This document shows, piece by piece, positions 1 through 9,270 of a stretch of DNA of 64,000 nucleotides. Under the pieces are notes generated by a model. That model worked only from the letters and a program-made list of their open reading frames with translations. It was not told the origin of the DNA and did no database searches. Both the position numbers and the translations under genes were made by a program. Position 1 is the first letter of the stretch, and each line of letters begins with the position of its first letter. This stretch comes from Diploptera punctata (Eukaryota > Arthropoda > Insecta > Blattodea > Blaberidae), in NCBI GenBank assembly GCA_030220185.1, contig JASPKZ010007797.1:1-64000 (forward strand), written 5' to 3'.

Positions 1-235
1 GAGAGAGAGAGAGAGACAGAATAGGGAGAGAGAGAGACAGAAATAAGAGAGATATAGATAGAAATATAGAGAGAGATTTATAAATAGAGGGGAGATTAGA
101 AATGAAAGGAAGATATAGGAAATAGAAGGAGATGAGATATAGAAATCGAACAGAGAGATAGCAAGAGAGAGAGAGAAGGGCGAGAGAAAGAGAGGGAGAG
201 AGAGTGAAAGATATATACATATATATATATTAAAC
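1..235. repeat. GA-rich simple repeat ending in (TA)n
   Basis: Purine-only stretch of degenerate (GA)n with scattered T, followed by an alternating AT run near 210-230. No coding potential. Confidence 0.9.
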
Positions 236-269
236 CACAGTTATTATTATTATTTCCCCAAATTACTTA

Positions 270-1039
270 TATTTGAGTTGGATATTTTGACTCGCCTGAT
301 ATTTCTTGATTTTTATGCAGACCTAGGTTTTGTCACTTCTGTGTGACATTTTCAATGCTTCTAACTTGTCGTTTTGCGGCCATCCATCCTGCAAGTTGAT
401 TTCTGCTCCCTCTGCTGGCTGACCGATGACCTTCCAACTCAAATTTTTTTTTCTTTTTCTCCAGGAATTTCAAAATTCATGGTTTTTTTATTCTTGCATA
501 TGTAAATTTTCTCATTAATTGTGAGTTCCTTAGATTTTTTTTTAACTGTTTTAGTAATTTAGCCTTAGCTTCAATTCTGTGTTTTTCTGACCATGCATGT
601 GTAGCTATTGCAGATTTTTATATTTCTCCATTTTTAACATTCCTAAGGTGTTCTTTCAATCTTGTATTTCAGTTCCTTTTTGTTTTTCCTATTGTATATT
701 TTTTCTCAATCTTTACAATCAATTTGATAAATCTCTGATTTGTTGCTGTCTTCAATCTTTTCATTTTTGTTGGTTTTGATTAATTTGTTCAAACTGTAAT
801 AATTTTTCGGTGTTAATTTAATTTTAAATTTGCTGAAAATTGTTTGAAACCTATTAAATACTAAAGGATGGTATGTAAATTTCTTGAATTTTTTACCAGT
901 TTTTTTATCTGTCTGAAGAGTACTTTCATTTATCACTTTTTGTTTCTTGAATTTATTTATTTTCTTATGAATCATCTTTTCCTCAATACCATTGTCCTTT
1001 GATATTTTTATAATGTGTTTTTTCTCTGTTCGTGGAAAC
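270..1039 (-). mobile_element. Penelope-like element A, 3' half (left part of a split copy)
   Basis: Read on the minus strand, 706-975 encodes the linker between the reverse transcriptase and the GIY-YIG nuclease of a Penelope-like retroelement, ending in YQIDCKD; the frame then decays through the nuclease core around 600-700. The 270-450 part is the 3' tail and matches 15917-16100. A second PLE has inserted at 1051, and the upstream part of this copy resumes at 3071. Many frame breaks make it a dead copy. Confidence 0.75.
320..355 (-). ncRNA. Hammerhead-ribozyme-like motif in the tail of PLE A (degenerate)
   Basis: On the minus strand, a decayed CTGANGA core is followed by a hairpin TGTCAC/GTGACA (helix II), then AAA where GAA is expected, then the palindrome ACCTAGGT (helix III) and C. 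The related copy at 15961-15997 keeps the same layout with ACTTAAGT as helix III. PLEs are known to carry hammerhead motifs in their terminal repeats. This copy is probably inactive because conserved core bases are lost. Confidence 0.45.
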
Positions 1040-1051
1040 GTTCAGAAGTCT
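1040..1051. repeat. Left target-site duplication of nested PLE B (12 bp)
   Basis: GTTCAGAAGTCT here and GTTCACAAGTCT at 3071-3082 differ at one base. Together they bracket the PLE B insertion and lie where the two halves of PLE A would join. Confidence 0.75.
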
Positions 1052-1147
1052 AATGACTTGACGTAGACTTTCACGGCCAGAGTTGCTATGATGATCTTGA
1101 AGAAGATTTTCGGGCTATAGGCCGTGGTCGTGAGGCTTGTAGTCCCC

Positions 1148-1182
1148 GATGTTTTGCCAGAGACTGAGTCTGGCATCCTCAA
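1148..1182 (-). ncRNA. Hammerhead-like motif, PLE B left arm
   Basis: On the minus strand: TTGAGGA, a strong helix II (TGCCAGA with TCTGGC), AAAAC, AT and C. It aligns with 2973-3008 on the other arm, where helix III reads ACGT. Position 3 of the core is T rather than C, so activity is doubtful. Confidence 0.4.
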
Positions 1183-1853
1183 GGGTTGTCTTGAGACTGG
1201 CAAGACTGTCCACTGTCTGTCCTATTTATATGTTCACCACGATGTGTTCGTAAGTTATATCTGCCTTCTGATTGGTCAGCGGTAGGGACTTCCATTGCTC
1301 CAATGAGATTGCTGTTTGATGGCCTAGTCGATTGTACTTGTAGAGGTTTGCATTCTGCGTTTTTTAGAACTGGTATCCATACTTTGTTGACTTTTAATGA
1401 TTCTTCTTTTCTATTGAAACTGCTTTTATGTTTGAATATTTCGATGGCTTCTCGTTGTATACGGGTAAAATAGTGTGTGCAGTTAGATAATATATCTGTA
1501 TTCTGGTATTGTACTATGTGGCCATCAAGTAAAGAGTGTTCTGCTACTGCCGACTTATCCATTTGTTTGAGACGACTGTATCTTTCATGCTCCTTAAGTC
1601 TGGTTGCGATGCTGTGTTTGGTGGTGCCTATATACACCTTTCCACAACTGCATGGTATCCTGTATATGCCTGCTGTCTGATGAGGATGGAGTTGATCCTT
1701 TATAGGTCTGAGAAGGTTCTTGATTTTCTTGGTAGGCCTGTATATTGTCTTTATGTCTTCTTTCTTTAGTAGTTTTCCAATGCAGTCCGTTACATTTTTA
1801 ATGAACGGTAATGAGCCCAGTAGTTGCCAATCTTCATGGAAAACTTTGAGCAA
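1179..1853 (-). pseudogene. PLE B GIY-YIG endonuclease domain (left arm, 5'-truncated)
   Basis: An open frame of 224 residues encodes the C-terminal part of a Penelope-like polyprotein. The GIY-YIG nuclease starts near residue 62 with GIYRIPCSCGKVYIG, then the conserved R of IATRLKEHE and a downstream KSAVAEHSL block. Family knowledge: this nuclease nicks target DNA for reverse transcription. The reverse transcriptase domain is missing upstream, and the first 15 or so residues come from junction sequence, so this is a truncated, non-functional piece despite being open. Confidence 0.8.
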
Positions 1854-2930
1854 ACATGCTTAGATACGACACCTCTCAAACCCAAGATATGGCTTTGCTA
1901 TGTAGACGACACATTTGTAATCTGGAACCATGGGGAAGAGAAATTAGACGAATTTCTTACATACATCAACAACATAAACTCCAGTATACAATTCACCTTA
2001 GAAAAAGAAACATAACAGCATAGCATTCCTAGACATCCTGATCAAAAGAGAAGAAGACAGCAACATTTATCACACTATCTACAGAAAACCTACCCACACG
2101 GACAGGTATCTTCATAAAACCTCGAATCATCACCCTAAACAAAAACTTGGAATCATCAAATCATTGACAGATCGAGCCAAGAAACTATGTCATCCGGATT
2201 TATTAAAAGCGGAACTTCAACACCTTCATACGGTATTCACAGCCAATGGATACACCAGGAAAGAAATCAACCGAGCCAATCATCCCAGACGATACAACAG
2301 CAACATCAGCAAAGAATCAGAAGAAAAAAACTTGAACCAGGGCATTTTTACCGTTCATTAAGAATGTAACGGACTGCATTGGAAAATTACTAAAGAAAGA
2401 AGACATAAAGACAATATACAGGCCTACCAAGAAAATCAAGAACCTTCTCAGACCTATAAAGGATCAACTCTATCCTCATCAGACAGCAGGCATACACAGG
2501 ATACCATGCAGTTGTGGAAAGGTGTATATAGGCACCACCAAACACAGCATCGCAACCAGACTTAAGGAGCATGAAAGATACAGTCGTCTCAAACAAATGG
2601 ATAAGTCGGCAGTAGCAGAATACTCTTTACTTGATGGCCGCATAGTACAGTACCAGAATACAGATATATTATCTAACTGCACACATTATTTTACCCGTCT
2701 ACATGAAAGCCATCGAAATATTCAAACATAAAAACAGTTTCAATAGAAAAGAAGAATCATTAAAAGTCAACAAAGTATGGATACCAGTTCTAAAAAACGC
2801 AGAATTCAAACCTCTACAAGTACAATCGACTAGACCATCAAACAGCAATCTCGTTGGAGCAATGGAAGTCCCTATCGCTGACCAATCAGAAGCAGATATA
2901 ACTTACGAACACATCGTGGTGAACTTATAA
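1824..2930 (+). pseudogene. PLE B reverse transcriptase (C-terminal half) plus GIY-YIG nuclease, frameshifted
   Basis: The reading begins inside the RT palm: KIWLCYVDDTFVIW near residue 20 of the 1824 frame is the catalytic YVDD box. The frame breaks near 2015, resumes at about 2164 (SLTDRAKKLCHPDLLKAEL), breaks again near 2360, and continues with the GIY-YIG nuclease from about 2490 (HRIPCSCGKVYIGTTKHS) through 2731 and 2703-2930. At least three frameshifts or stops make it inactive. It matches the inverted left arm closely. Confidence 0.8.
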
Positions 2931-2972
2931 ATAGGACAGACAGTGGACAGTCTTGCCAGTCTCAAGACAACT

Positions 2973-3008
2973 CTTAAGGATGCCAGACGCAGTCTCTGGC
3001 GAAACGTC
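2973..3008 (+). ncRNA. Hammerhead-like motif, PLE B right arm
   Basis: CTTAAGGA core, helix II TGCCAGA/TCTGGC, GAA, then ACGT (minimal palindromic helix III) and C at the expected cleavage site. It lies just downstream of the nuclease frame, in the 3' tail, as in other PLEs. Confidence 0.45.
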
Positions 3009-3070
3009 GGGGAACTACAAGCCTCACGACCACGGCCTACAGCCCAAAAATTTTCTTCAAGATCATCATA

Positions 3071-3300
3071 GTTCACAAGTCTGTATGTTAAACTATTAAA
3101 TACTGCCTGTTTATGTGCAATTTGGTTAAACCTGTTGCTTTAATATAATTATCAATGTATGTTTCTTTATGTAAATTCCAAATTCATGTTGCTTTTTTCT
3201 TCATTCCTGATCAATTTAAGGTCTAAAAATGGTATTTCTTGGTTATTTTCCACTTTCATAGTAAATTTAATTATTTTATTATGAATATTCAAAAATTTAA
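3071..3300 (-). mobile_element. Penelope-like element A, upstream part (right half of the split copy)
   Basis: On the minus strand this is the region between the RT palm and the nuclease linker. It aligns with 8160-8400 of PLE D (for example the segment with two CACATAAAC-like repeats). It begins with the second copy of the 12-bp target duplication left by PLE B. Confidence 0.65.
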
Positions 3301-3374
3301 CGACATTAAAAGAAATCGCATAGTGTTATTTCCTACATTATTAAACAATTAGATATAATTGAATATTAAAAATA

Positions 3375-3965
3375 TCACCTTACATTTTGTACAAAATGTT
3401 TACAAAACTTGAGGTGAGGTGATATTTTTAATGTGATTGGTTCGTTGTTATCTAATGTCGAACACTTGACAATGAAATCATTTGCTCTCTTGCACTCCAA
3501 ATATTTGGCAGGAAGGCTGGTCACTTCAACAAAAGCTGGACAATGAGGAGATGGTTTCATTCCATATCTTCATTTAAATTGCAAGAAGAACATTTTCGTG
3601 AATTTGCTATGACAAATCTGTGTAGGTGTTTATCTAGACAGTCGTGTCCTGTTAGTAGTCTGAATGTTACCACTGCAGACTTTCTTTGTAATGTAGTAAT
3701 GTTGTAAGTTTGTAAATTTTTCCATTCCTTTCCGGATGTTTCGATGGTGTATTCTTTTCTAAGTTTATTGATATATATTTGATATGATTCTTTTGATATA
3801 GCGAAAGGAAACTGAAGTAGAAGTTGGATTGGAGACAATTTTGCTACCCTTCTTGGCTACAAAACCAGCTGCTTCATTGCCTGCCACTCCACAATGGGCC
3901 GGAATCCATTGAAGTACAACTTTTTTATGTAAGCGGGATAAGTGTTTTATTATTTTATGACATTC
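3375..3965 (-). pseudogene. LINE RNase H domain and C-terminal tail (remnant)
   Basis: Reading minus from 3965: NIIECHKIIKH, then VVLQWIPAHCGVAGNEAA (about 3920-3860), the classic C-terminal RNase H motif of non-LTR retrotransposons, then TFRLLTGHDCLDKHLHR and a C..C..H..C tail (3375-3690). Frames 3557-3838 and 3375-3560 are separated by one shift. The catalytic core upstream is absent. This LINE is different from the RTE and CR1 types elsewhere in the window, which lack RNase H. Confidence 0.75.
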
Positions 3966-4581
3966 GATAATGTTGATGCTTTTGGGATATTTTAAATATT
4001 AAATCAATAATTTTATTTTGAAAAGAAAAAAATTAATGCTTTAACCAGGACTCAAATACTGCACACCTCTGCTCTGGGTTCCAGTATGCAGTCTGTTACA
4101 CCCTTCAAACCATCGATACTTCACAACAAAACTCAATATATACAATTGAATTAAACTGAGGTAGGTTTGACAAAAAGTTCAGTAAAATCCAACCATAGAA
4201 GTGGGGATATACCTGAAATCCAAAATTAAAAATTTATTCAAGCAATCGCCATGTTAATTTCATTTTCCATATGGGGTATTTAAAAAGAATTATGATATAA
4301 ATTTATAATTATTTTTCTTTTTACTTATTAAACTAAAAATAAAAAAAAAGTTTAATTTATTTAGGCATAACATATGCCAGATTATACTAGTTCCATATTA
4401 ATAAGAAATTAATTTGCTTATAATTTATTTATTTAAATTATTTATTGCTTTTTGTTATTCATTTTACTGTTTTAATCAAAGGAATTGGATTTAGGCATGG
4501 ATTATAGTGAGAATTGAATGGAATCATTATATTTGAAGAGTAAAAAGAGATGTATATAATGAATGAAACCATATTGGAAAC
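3966..4581. other. AT-rich intergenic sequence with a short interspersed repeat fragment
   Basis: No coding signal. About 4115-4250 matches 56195-56330 (shared 'cgaaactcag', 'aaatccaacca', 'ctgaaatcc' blocks), so it is a piece of the Helitron-like repeat described there. Confidence 0.5.
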
Positions 4582-4584
4582 TAA

Positions 4585-5173
4585 GGGTCGAATTTTTGAA
4601 TGCATTAGACCGTAAAAGGCATTCTCTGCTGAGAAAGTTTTATCCTAATACGATTTTGCTTACTCAGAAATCTATTCATGTAATAATAATTCGTAAGCTA
4701 CTTGACAAGGTAACTTAAGATCATAGCTTAAGATAGAAACTTATCGTGAGAATCCCGATAGTAACCGATGTAGTTTGAAACCTTTGCAGCTTTATCCAAG
4801 ATGTCGGATCTTGAAGACTTCGATCATGTTTTCGGTATACGCGGAGAAGAAGAATTTGGTAGAGTCTACGAAAGAATTCAACTGGAAGAACAGGAGAATC
4901 GGCATAATATTGCACGATGCAGACGTCATTGTTTACGGTATTATTTGCGGGATGCAAGCATAAATGCGTTTCTCTATAGCAGACGAAAATAACAGAAGTG
5001 GTTTTATCGCTGAGAATTCTGGGTAATTTCTTGCCAATATTATAAAAACGACGACTTTCATGCATGACTAGTTTGTGGGTAGCTAATTCAATCTTTGCAC
5101 TTGCTCACGGTGAGTCAGCTCACCAGTGATTGGAAGTAATTTGAGTAGAGACTAATGTATTTGCATGCGACCC
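4585..5173. mobile_element. PIF/Harbinger-like element, copy 1 (589 bp, TAA target duplication)
   Basis: The element starts GGGTCGAATTTTT and ends AAATGCATGCGACCC-like, giving short terminal inverted repeats (GGGTCG...CGACCC). It is flanked on both sides by TAA, the 3-bp duplication expected for PIF/Harbinger transposons. The second copy at 12564-13144 has the same ends and flanks. It is too short for a full transposase; only a small N-terminal-like frame (4801-4992) remains. Confidence 0.75.
4801..4992 (+). pseudogene. Small conserved frame in the PIF/Harbinger-like element, copy 1
   Basis: A 63-residue frame begins MSDLEDFDHVFG, is acidic then basic (RCRRHCLRYYLRD), and ends soon after. 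The copy at 12787-12972 is about 85 percent identical in protein, with mostly conservative differences. I suspect the first residues of a transposase whose rest is deleted. No domain can be assigned with certainty. Confidence 0.45.
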
Positions 5174-5271
5174 TAAGATTGATAATTTAGGCAGTGACTT
5201 CCTGCTTTAGCTCTATGTGGTCTGTTGATTGTGTATCTATTTATGTCTTTGACAGATACCAGTGCTACAAT
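5173..5271 (-). CDS. Weak candidate terminal exon of the HAUS7-like gene
   Basis: After a T-rich tract and GAG, an open frame of 32 codons (IVALVSVKDINRY...) in the phase left by the upstream exon runs to TAG at 5175-5173. This would give a 64-nt intron (5272-5335), far shorter than most of the gene's introns. The acceptor GAG is a poor one. If real, the stop is made by TA of the target duplication plus the first base of the PIF-like element. Otherwise the true last exon lies outside the window. Confidence 0.28.
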   Translation of the reverse strand: MVALVSVKDINRYTINRPHRAKAGSHCLNYQS

Positions 5272-5335
5272 CTCAACAAAAAAAATAATTTTATTAATGA
5301 CTGTGATATATGAAAGACAAAAATATATATCTTAC

Positions 5336-5533
5336 CATTTTCAGATTTTTTAGATTTTCACAAGTTTTTAGCATCAAATCTTCAAGTTCCCTATCGCATT
5401 TAACACTTGGTTGTCCTGATATCCATGGCAATCCTAAGTTAAAAATCTCTGACTCAAAGCGAGACAACAAAACTTCTATATTCTTCATTTCATCCTCTGC
5501 AGATCCCTCATCAGTGGCACAATCATTAGATAA
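5336..5533 (-). CDS. HAUS7-like gene, exon 6
   Basis: Acceptor TTTTTTTTTCAG at 5534 onward and donor ATG|GTAAGATA at 5335. The exon is 198 nt, 66 codons in phase 0: LSNDCATDEGSAEDEMKN, then LLSRFESEIFNLGLPW and CDRELEDLMLKTCENL. The resemblance to the late region of HAUS7 ('FLQVYDDEL' and 'THQNLTSYSQLL' blocks, from memory) supports the family call. Confidence 0.65.
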
Positions 5534-5745
5534 CTGAAAAAAAAAGTCAGTTTAACGTTAATCTCTCTTATGAATTTATGATTCTATACACAGACATGAA
5601 TGGATAATAAAAAGTGTTGTCTGCGTTCTTCATAATAAACAGATTAGCACCAAAGAATGATTGTAGTCTAAAGAAACTAATAAAAATCAACAAAAATTGA
5701 TAATAGTAAAAAAAATCAGAAATATATCAAATAAAATGTGCAGGA
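5534..5745. other. Intronic AT-rich sequence
   Basis: Immediately upstream of exon 6. No repeat family or coding signal recognised. Confidence 0.5.
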
Positions 5746-6200
5746 TGCGATAAGATATATATATATATATAAGGAAACAAAGAGAAATTTAACCATCAGA
5801 ACAAAAGAACACGTAAGAAATGTAAAAAAAATGTAAAAAAATCTACAGCAGTTGCTCTCGTTTGGTCAGGAAAACACAAAATAGATTTAAACACAAAATT
5901 ATTAAAACAGTTAGAAAACACAAACGAACTCATCATATGGAAAAAAAATCTACATATAGAAGAATAAGGAGAGAATTCTGAATTTTGAAATTCTCAGGAA
6001 AGGAACCTAATTAGCAAGTTCTTTGAACCACAGAAAGAGGGAACAGAAGTCGAGATCCAGGACCGACAACTTGGGAAAACCAGTCTGTAACTACTGAAGA
6101 TGAGGCTAACAAGGATTGAAACATATGTCTAACAGAAACAACGATATGAGAAGAATTATACAAACTTTTTATTATGTAAAACCTCATAATGTTACTTCCT
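5746..6200 (+). mobile_element. Penelope-like element C, 3' fragment
   Basis: After a (TA)n run, the plus strand reads as the end of a GIY-YIG nuclease (KEK-like KTKRNLT, then KSTAVA, KHKIDLNTKLLKQLENTNEL), with frame breaks. It is followed by a 3' tail containing a hammerhead-like motif (6094-6129) and the terminal block with AACCTCATAATGTTACTTCC. It matches the PLE-type tail at 23660-23770. Confidence 0.65.
6094..6129 (+). ncRNA. Hammerhead-like motif in PLE C tail
   Basis: CTGAAGA (C3 to A9), an imperfect GGCT stem (helix II), GAA, then the perfect palindrome ACATATGT (helix III) and C. Flanking TCTGT (6084 side) and ACAGA (6131 side) could form helix I. A second copy of this type lies at 42686-42722. 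The core GAA and CTGANGA are intact, so this is among the better candidates for self-cleavage. Confidence 0.6.
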
Positions 6201-6239
6201 ATTGTATTTTCAAATGAATGGATAAGACTGAATAACAAT

Positions 6240-6640
6240 AGCTACATCATCTTTATGGGAAACCAGATGTAATAAGAACAGTTAAGTCTTATAGACTATG
6301 ATGGGTAGGTTATGTGGCAGGAGTGGAGAATGAAAGGATTTGAAAATTCTTATAGGAAAATGACTAATAGGTAGGAAAGAATGAGGTGGTAGAATAATGT
6401 TAAAGATGATTTGATCTCATACAAAGCTATTAACCCAGCTCAGTGAAAACAGGGGGCTTAGGATGTAACTGTTTACAACTGGCTAATTCCTGACAGGCAC
6501 ATTTTCTTCACGGAGGTGTACACTACTATATCAGTGACTAAGTTCTGTCAGGGACCCAGTGTCTCAGGGTATATCGAGAGACCTGCCCAGGGATACAGGT
6601 GAAGACCTTAACGGCAAGAACAATAAGATGGAACAAGCTT
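6240..6640 (+). mobile_element. RTE-type LINE 3' end (degenerate)
   Basis: About 6260-6450 matches the last 300 bp of the full-length RTE at 39169-42440 ('gaaaccagatgtaataagaacagttaagtc', split by substitutions). 6450-6640 is unrecognised. Confidence 0.6.
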
Positions 6641-6740
6641 CCAAATGTTATATTTAAAGAAGTAATATTTTGAGGTTCTTTTAATTAAGTTATTTTGAGT
6701 CTGTAATATCTTACCTCAATATTAATGTTGATTTGGTCTT

Positions 6741-6775
6741 GAACATGTTTCGATTAGTCTTCTAATCATCATCAG
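6741..6775 (-). ncRNA. Hammerhead-like motif, left arm of the 6.7-kb foldback
   Basis: On the minus strand: CTGATGA, a perfect six-pair helix II GATTAG/CTAATC with loop AAGA, then GAA and the palindrome ACATGT, then T or TC. All catalytic core bases are present. This is the best-formed hammerhead core in the window. Confidence 0.65.
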
Positions 6776-6933
6776 CATCATGGCCAGACTGGTTGGATTT
6801 ATGTTCATGTGAATTTTGAAATACCAACTGGATGTGACCTTGTTTGGAGGTTCTTCGGCCAACCACAGGAGGGAGCTGACATCAACATCCAGGGTTTACA
6901 ACATAAGTCTGTCCAACCAGTCTTGCCATGATG

Positions 6934-6967
6934 CTGACAATGATTAGAAGACTAATCGTAACATGTT
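6934..6967 (+). ncRNA. Hammerhead-like motif, right arm of the 6.7-kb foldback
   Basis: Inverted partner of 6741-6775, with the same helix II and helix III but CTGACAA and GTAAC in the core, so it is probably inactive. Confidence 0.5.
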
Positions 6968-7194
6968 CAAGAACAAATCAACATTAATATTGAGGTAAGA
7001 TTACAGACTCAAAAATAACTTAATTAAGCTTCCAAATGTTGCAATTGGCAGAAAAGGCAACACTTTTCTTAAGGCGAAATATAAGGATCCATCTCCAGGG
7101 TTACAAGGAGAAAGCCCTCAATGGTCTGAGAAGAGCAGAAGAGGCTACACTCCCACTAGGGCTGATATAACGTTAGGTTATGACAATGAATAAA

Positions 7195-7309
7195 AATCAA
7201 ATGAATCATGACTTCTTCTTACCTCATACTTCTATATTTTTTTAAACACAGCACCGCAGTAGAACATAGAAGTATGAGGTAAGAAGAAGTCACGATTCAT
7301 TTGATTCTT
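7195..7309. repeat. Short palindromic repeat with TTACCTCATA arms
   Basis: Arms of about 42 bp (7195-7235 and 7266-7309) surround a 30-bp loop. A related palindrome is at 23457-23625. The shared TTACCTCATA core links it to the PLE tails. Confidence 0.65.
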
Positions 7310-7410
7310 ATCAATAAAATCTCATATAATAAATTAATGAGTCATTTTAACATCTTACCTCATATTTCATGTTTTTCAAACACGGTAACTATAGTTTTCA
7401 AATGATCTTG

Positions 7411-8453
7411 TCATTCATTCTCAACCGCCATTATGACTACCGGATATTCGTTGGAATCTCCCTCTATAACGTTGCCATCTGGTGTTGATTTGACGAACTT
7501 CGAGATATCGTTGCCATCTGGTGTTGATTCGATGAACTTCAAGATGAGGTCACGTTCATCCGGAATGTCGAAATTCATAGATTTAAATTTGTTCTTCTGT
7601 ATAAATATTTTCTCCCAAACTGTCAAATCCAAAGGTTTTTCCAAATGTTTTAGAAGTTTAGCTTCTTTTTCAATTCTATGACCTACCAACAAACTATGTG
7701 CTGCAATAGCTGATTTTTCAATTTCAACCATTTTTAATATTTCTAAAGTGTTCTTTTGTGCGAGTGTCCAAATTTCTTTTTGTTTTTCCTATGTATACTT
7801 TATTGCAATCTCGACAATCAATTTGATAAATTCCAGATTTTTTACTATCTGGGGTGTTCATTTTCTTATTGGTTATTAATATGTTACCAAGGCTAAATTT
7901 ATTTATCGGTGCCAATGTAATATTGAATTTCTTGAAAATTTTTTGAAATTTGTTATGTATTCCAGGATGATAAGTGATTTTCTTAAATTGTTTTCCTTTC
8001 TTTGAATCAGATTGCAGGGTAGTGTATTCTTTTAATCTTTTTTGTTGTCTGAATTTCTTCAATTTAGTTATAATTATTTCCTTTCCAAAACCATTTAAAT
8101 TAGCTATGTCCAAAATGTGATTGTAATTCTTTCTTAAAATCCTCTTCATTTAATGGAACATTCAATAATCTATATATCAAACTGTTGAAAATTGCATGCT
8201 TATGCGCAATATGATTGAAACCTGAAGACTTTATGTAATTGTCAATATGAGTATCTTTTCTGTATATATTGAATTCAATTCCTTTGTTGTTGTTCATTCC
8301 TTCTTATGTAGAGGTCCAAAAATGGGATTTGGTTATTATTTTCTAATTCCATAGTAAATTTCACAGATTCATCCTGGAGGTTGAGTAATTTTAATGCATC
8401 TTCAATATATTTAGAATTTATCACGAAAAGAAAATATCATCCACATATCTATA
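7411..8453 (-). pseudogene. PLE D reverse transcriptase end plus GIY-YIG nuclease (left arm)
   Basis: Minus strand: YRYVDD of the RT palm near 8440, then a shift; thumb-like region 8100-8297 (IYRKDTHIDNYIKSSGF); linker and nuclease 7724-8149 with GIYQIDCRDCNKVYIG and RTKEHFRN; a one-base shift near 7730; then the C-terminal part to the stop at 7411, with two repeats of a STPDGN(D/V)I unit. At least three frame breaks inactivate it. The acidic STPDGN repeats are not a usual nuclease feature. Confidence 0.75.
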
Positions 8454-8471
8454 CCAACATTTGAACATCCA

Positions 8472-9143
8472 GAGGAAATAATTATAACTAAATTGAAGAA
8501 ATTCAGACAACAAAAAAGATTAAAAGAATACACTACCCTGCAATCTGATTCAAAAAAAGGAAAACAATTTAAGAAAATCACTTATCATCCTGGAATATAT
8601 AACAAATTTCAAAAAATTTTCAAGAAATTCAATATTACATTGGCACCGATAAATAAATTTAGCCTTGGTAACTTATTAATAACCAATAAGAAAATGAACA
8701 CCCCAGATAGTAAAAAATCTGGAATGTTATCAAATTGATTGTCGAGATTGCAATAAAGTATACATAGGAAAAACAAAAAGAAATTTGGACACTCGCACAA
8801 AGGAACACTTTAGAAATATTAAAAATGGTGAAATTGAAAAATCAGCTATTGCAGCACATAGTTTGTTGGTAGGTCATAGAATTGAAAAAGAAGCTAAACT
8901 TCTAAAACATTGGAAAAACCTTTGGATTTGACAGTTTGGGAGAAAATATTTATACAGAAGAACAAATTTAAATCTATGAATTTCGACATTCCGGATGAAC
9001 GTGACCTCATCTCGAAGTTCATCGAATCAACACCAGATGGCAACGATATCTCGAAGTTCGTCAAATCAACACCAGATGGCAACGTTATAGAGGGAGATTC
9101 CAACGAATATCCGGTAGTCATAATGGCGGTTGAAAATGAATGA
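8472..9143 (+). pseudogene. PLE D nuclease region (right arm)
   Basis: Frame 8493-8738 matches the linker of the left arm. A one-base gain before the GIY-YIG core (SGMLSN instead of SGIYQID) breaks it, and the end resumes at 8910-9143 with the STPDGN repeats and MAVENE stop. It starts mid-linker, so the copy is 5'-truncated. Confidence 0.75.
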
Positions 9144-9270
9144 CAAGATCATTTGAAAACTATAGTTACCGTGTTTGAAAAACATGAAATATGAGGTAAG
9201 ATGTTAAAATGACTCATTAATTTATTAATTAAGAACCTCATAATGTGTTCCCAATTTTAACTTTGAAAAC

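Larger units (their letters stand above)
1052..3070. mobile_element. Penelope-like element B, inverted (head-to-head) double copy nested in PLE A
   Basis: The left arm (1052 to about 1820) is on the minus strand and the right arm (about 1824-3070) on the plus strand. The two 3' ends face outward and the 5'-truncated ends meet near 1822. The arms match over the nuclease region and 3' UTR. The left arm carries about 36 extra 3'-terminal bases. A 12-bp target duplication flanks the whole unit, so it entered as one event. Inverted and tandem partial copies are typical of Penelope elements. Confidence 0.8.
6681..7028. mobile_element. Foldback element carrying a hammerhead-like motif in each arm
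   Basis: The arms (6681-6800 and about 6905-7028) are inverted copies beginning TTAATTAAGTTATTT and meeting in a roughly 100-bp spacer. They share the TTACCTCA block seen in PLE tails of the window. I infer a non-autonomous, PLE-mobilised palindromic element. Confidence 0.6.
7325..9270. mobile_element. Penelope-like element D, inverted head-to-head double copy
   Basis: The minus-strand arm (7325-8471) and plus-strand arm (8472-9270) have their 3' ends outward and truncated 5' ends joined near 8471. The overlapping parts of the arms are nearly identical, implying a recent insertion. Both 3' tails carry the block TAATTTATTAATT followed by CCTCATAATGTG or its complement. Fragments of the same family lie at 10496-10636 and 11330-11800. 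Confidence 0.8.

Noticed and set aside
4721..5065. 114-residue minus-strand frame opposite the PIF-like element
   Set aside because: It is the shadow of the element's plus-strand frame; the equivalent at 12767-13069 is shorter and shifted.
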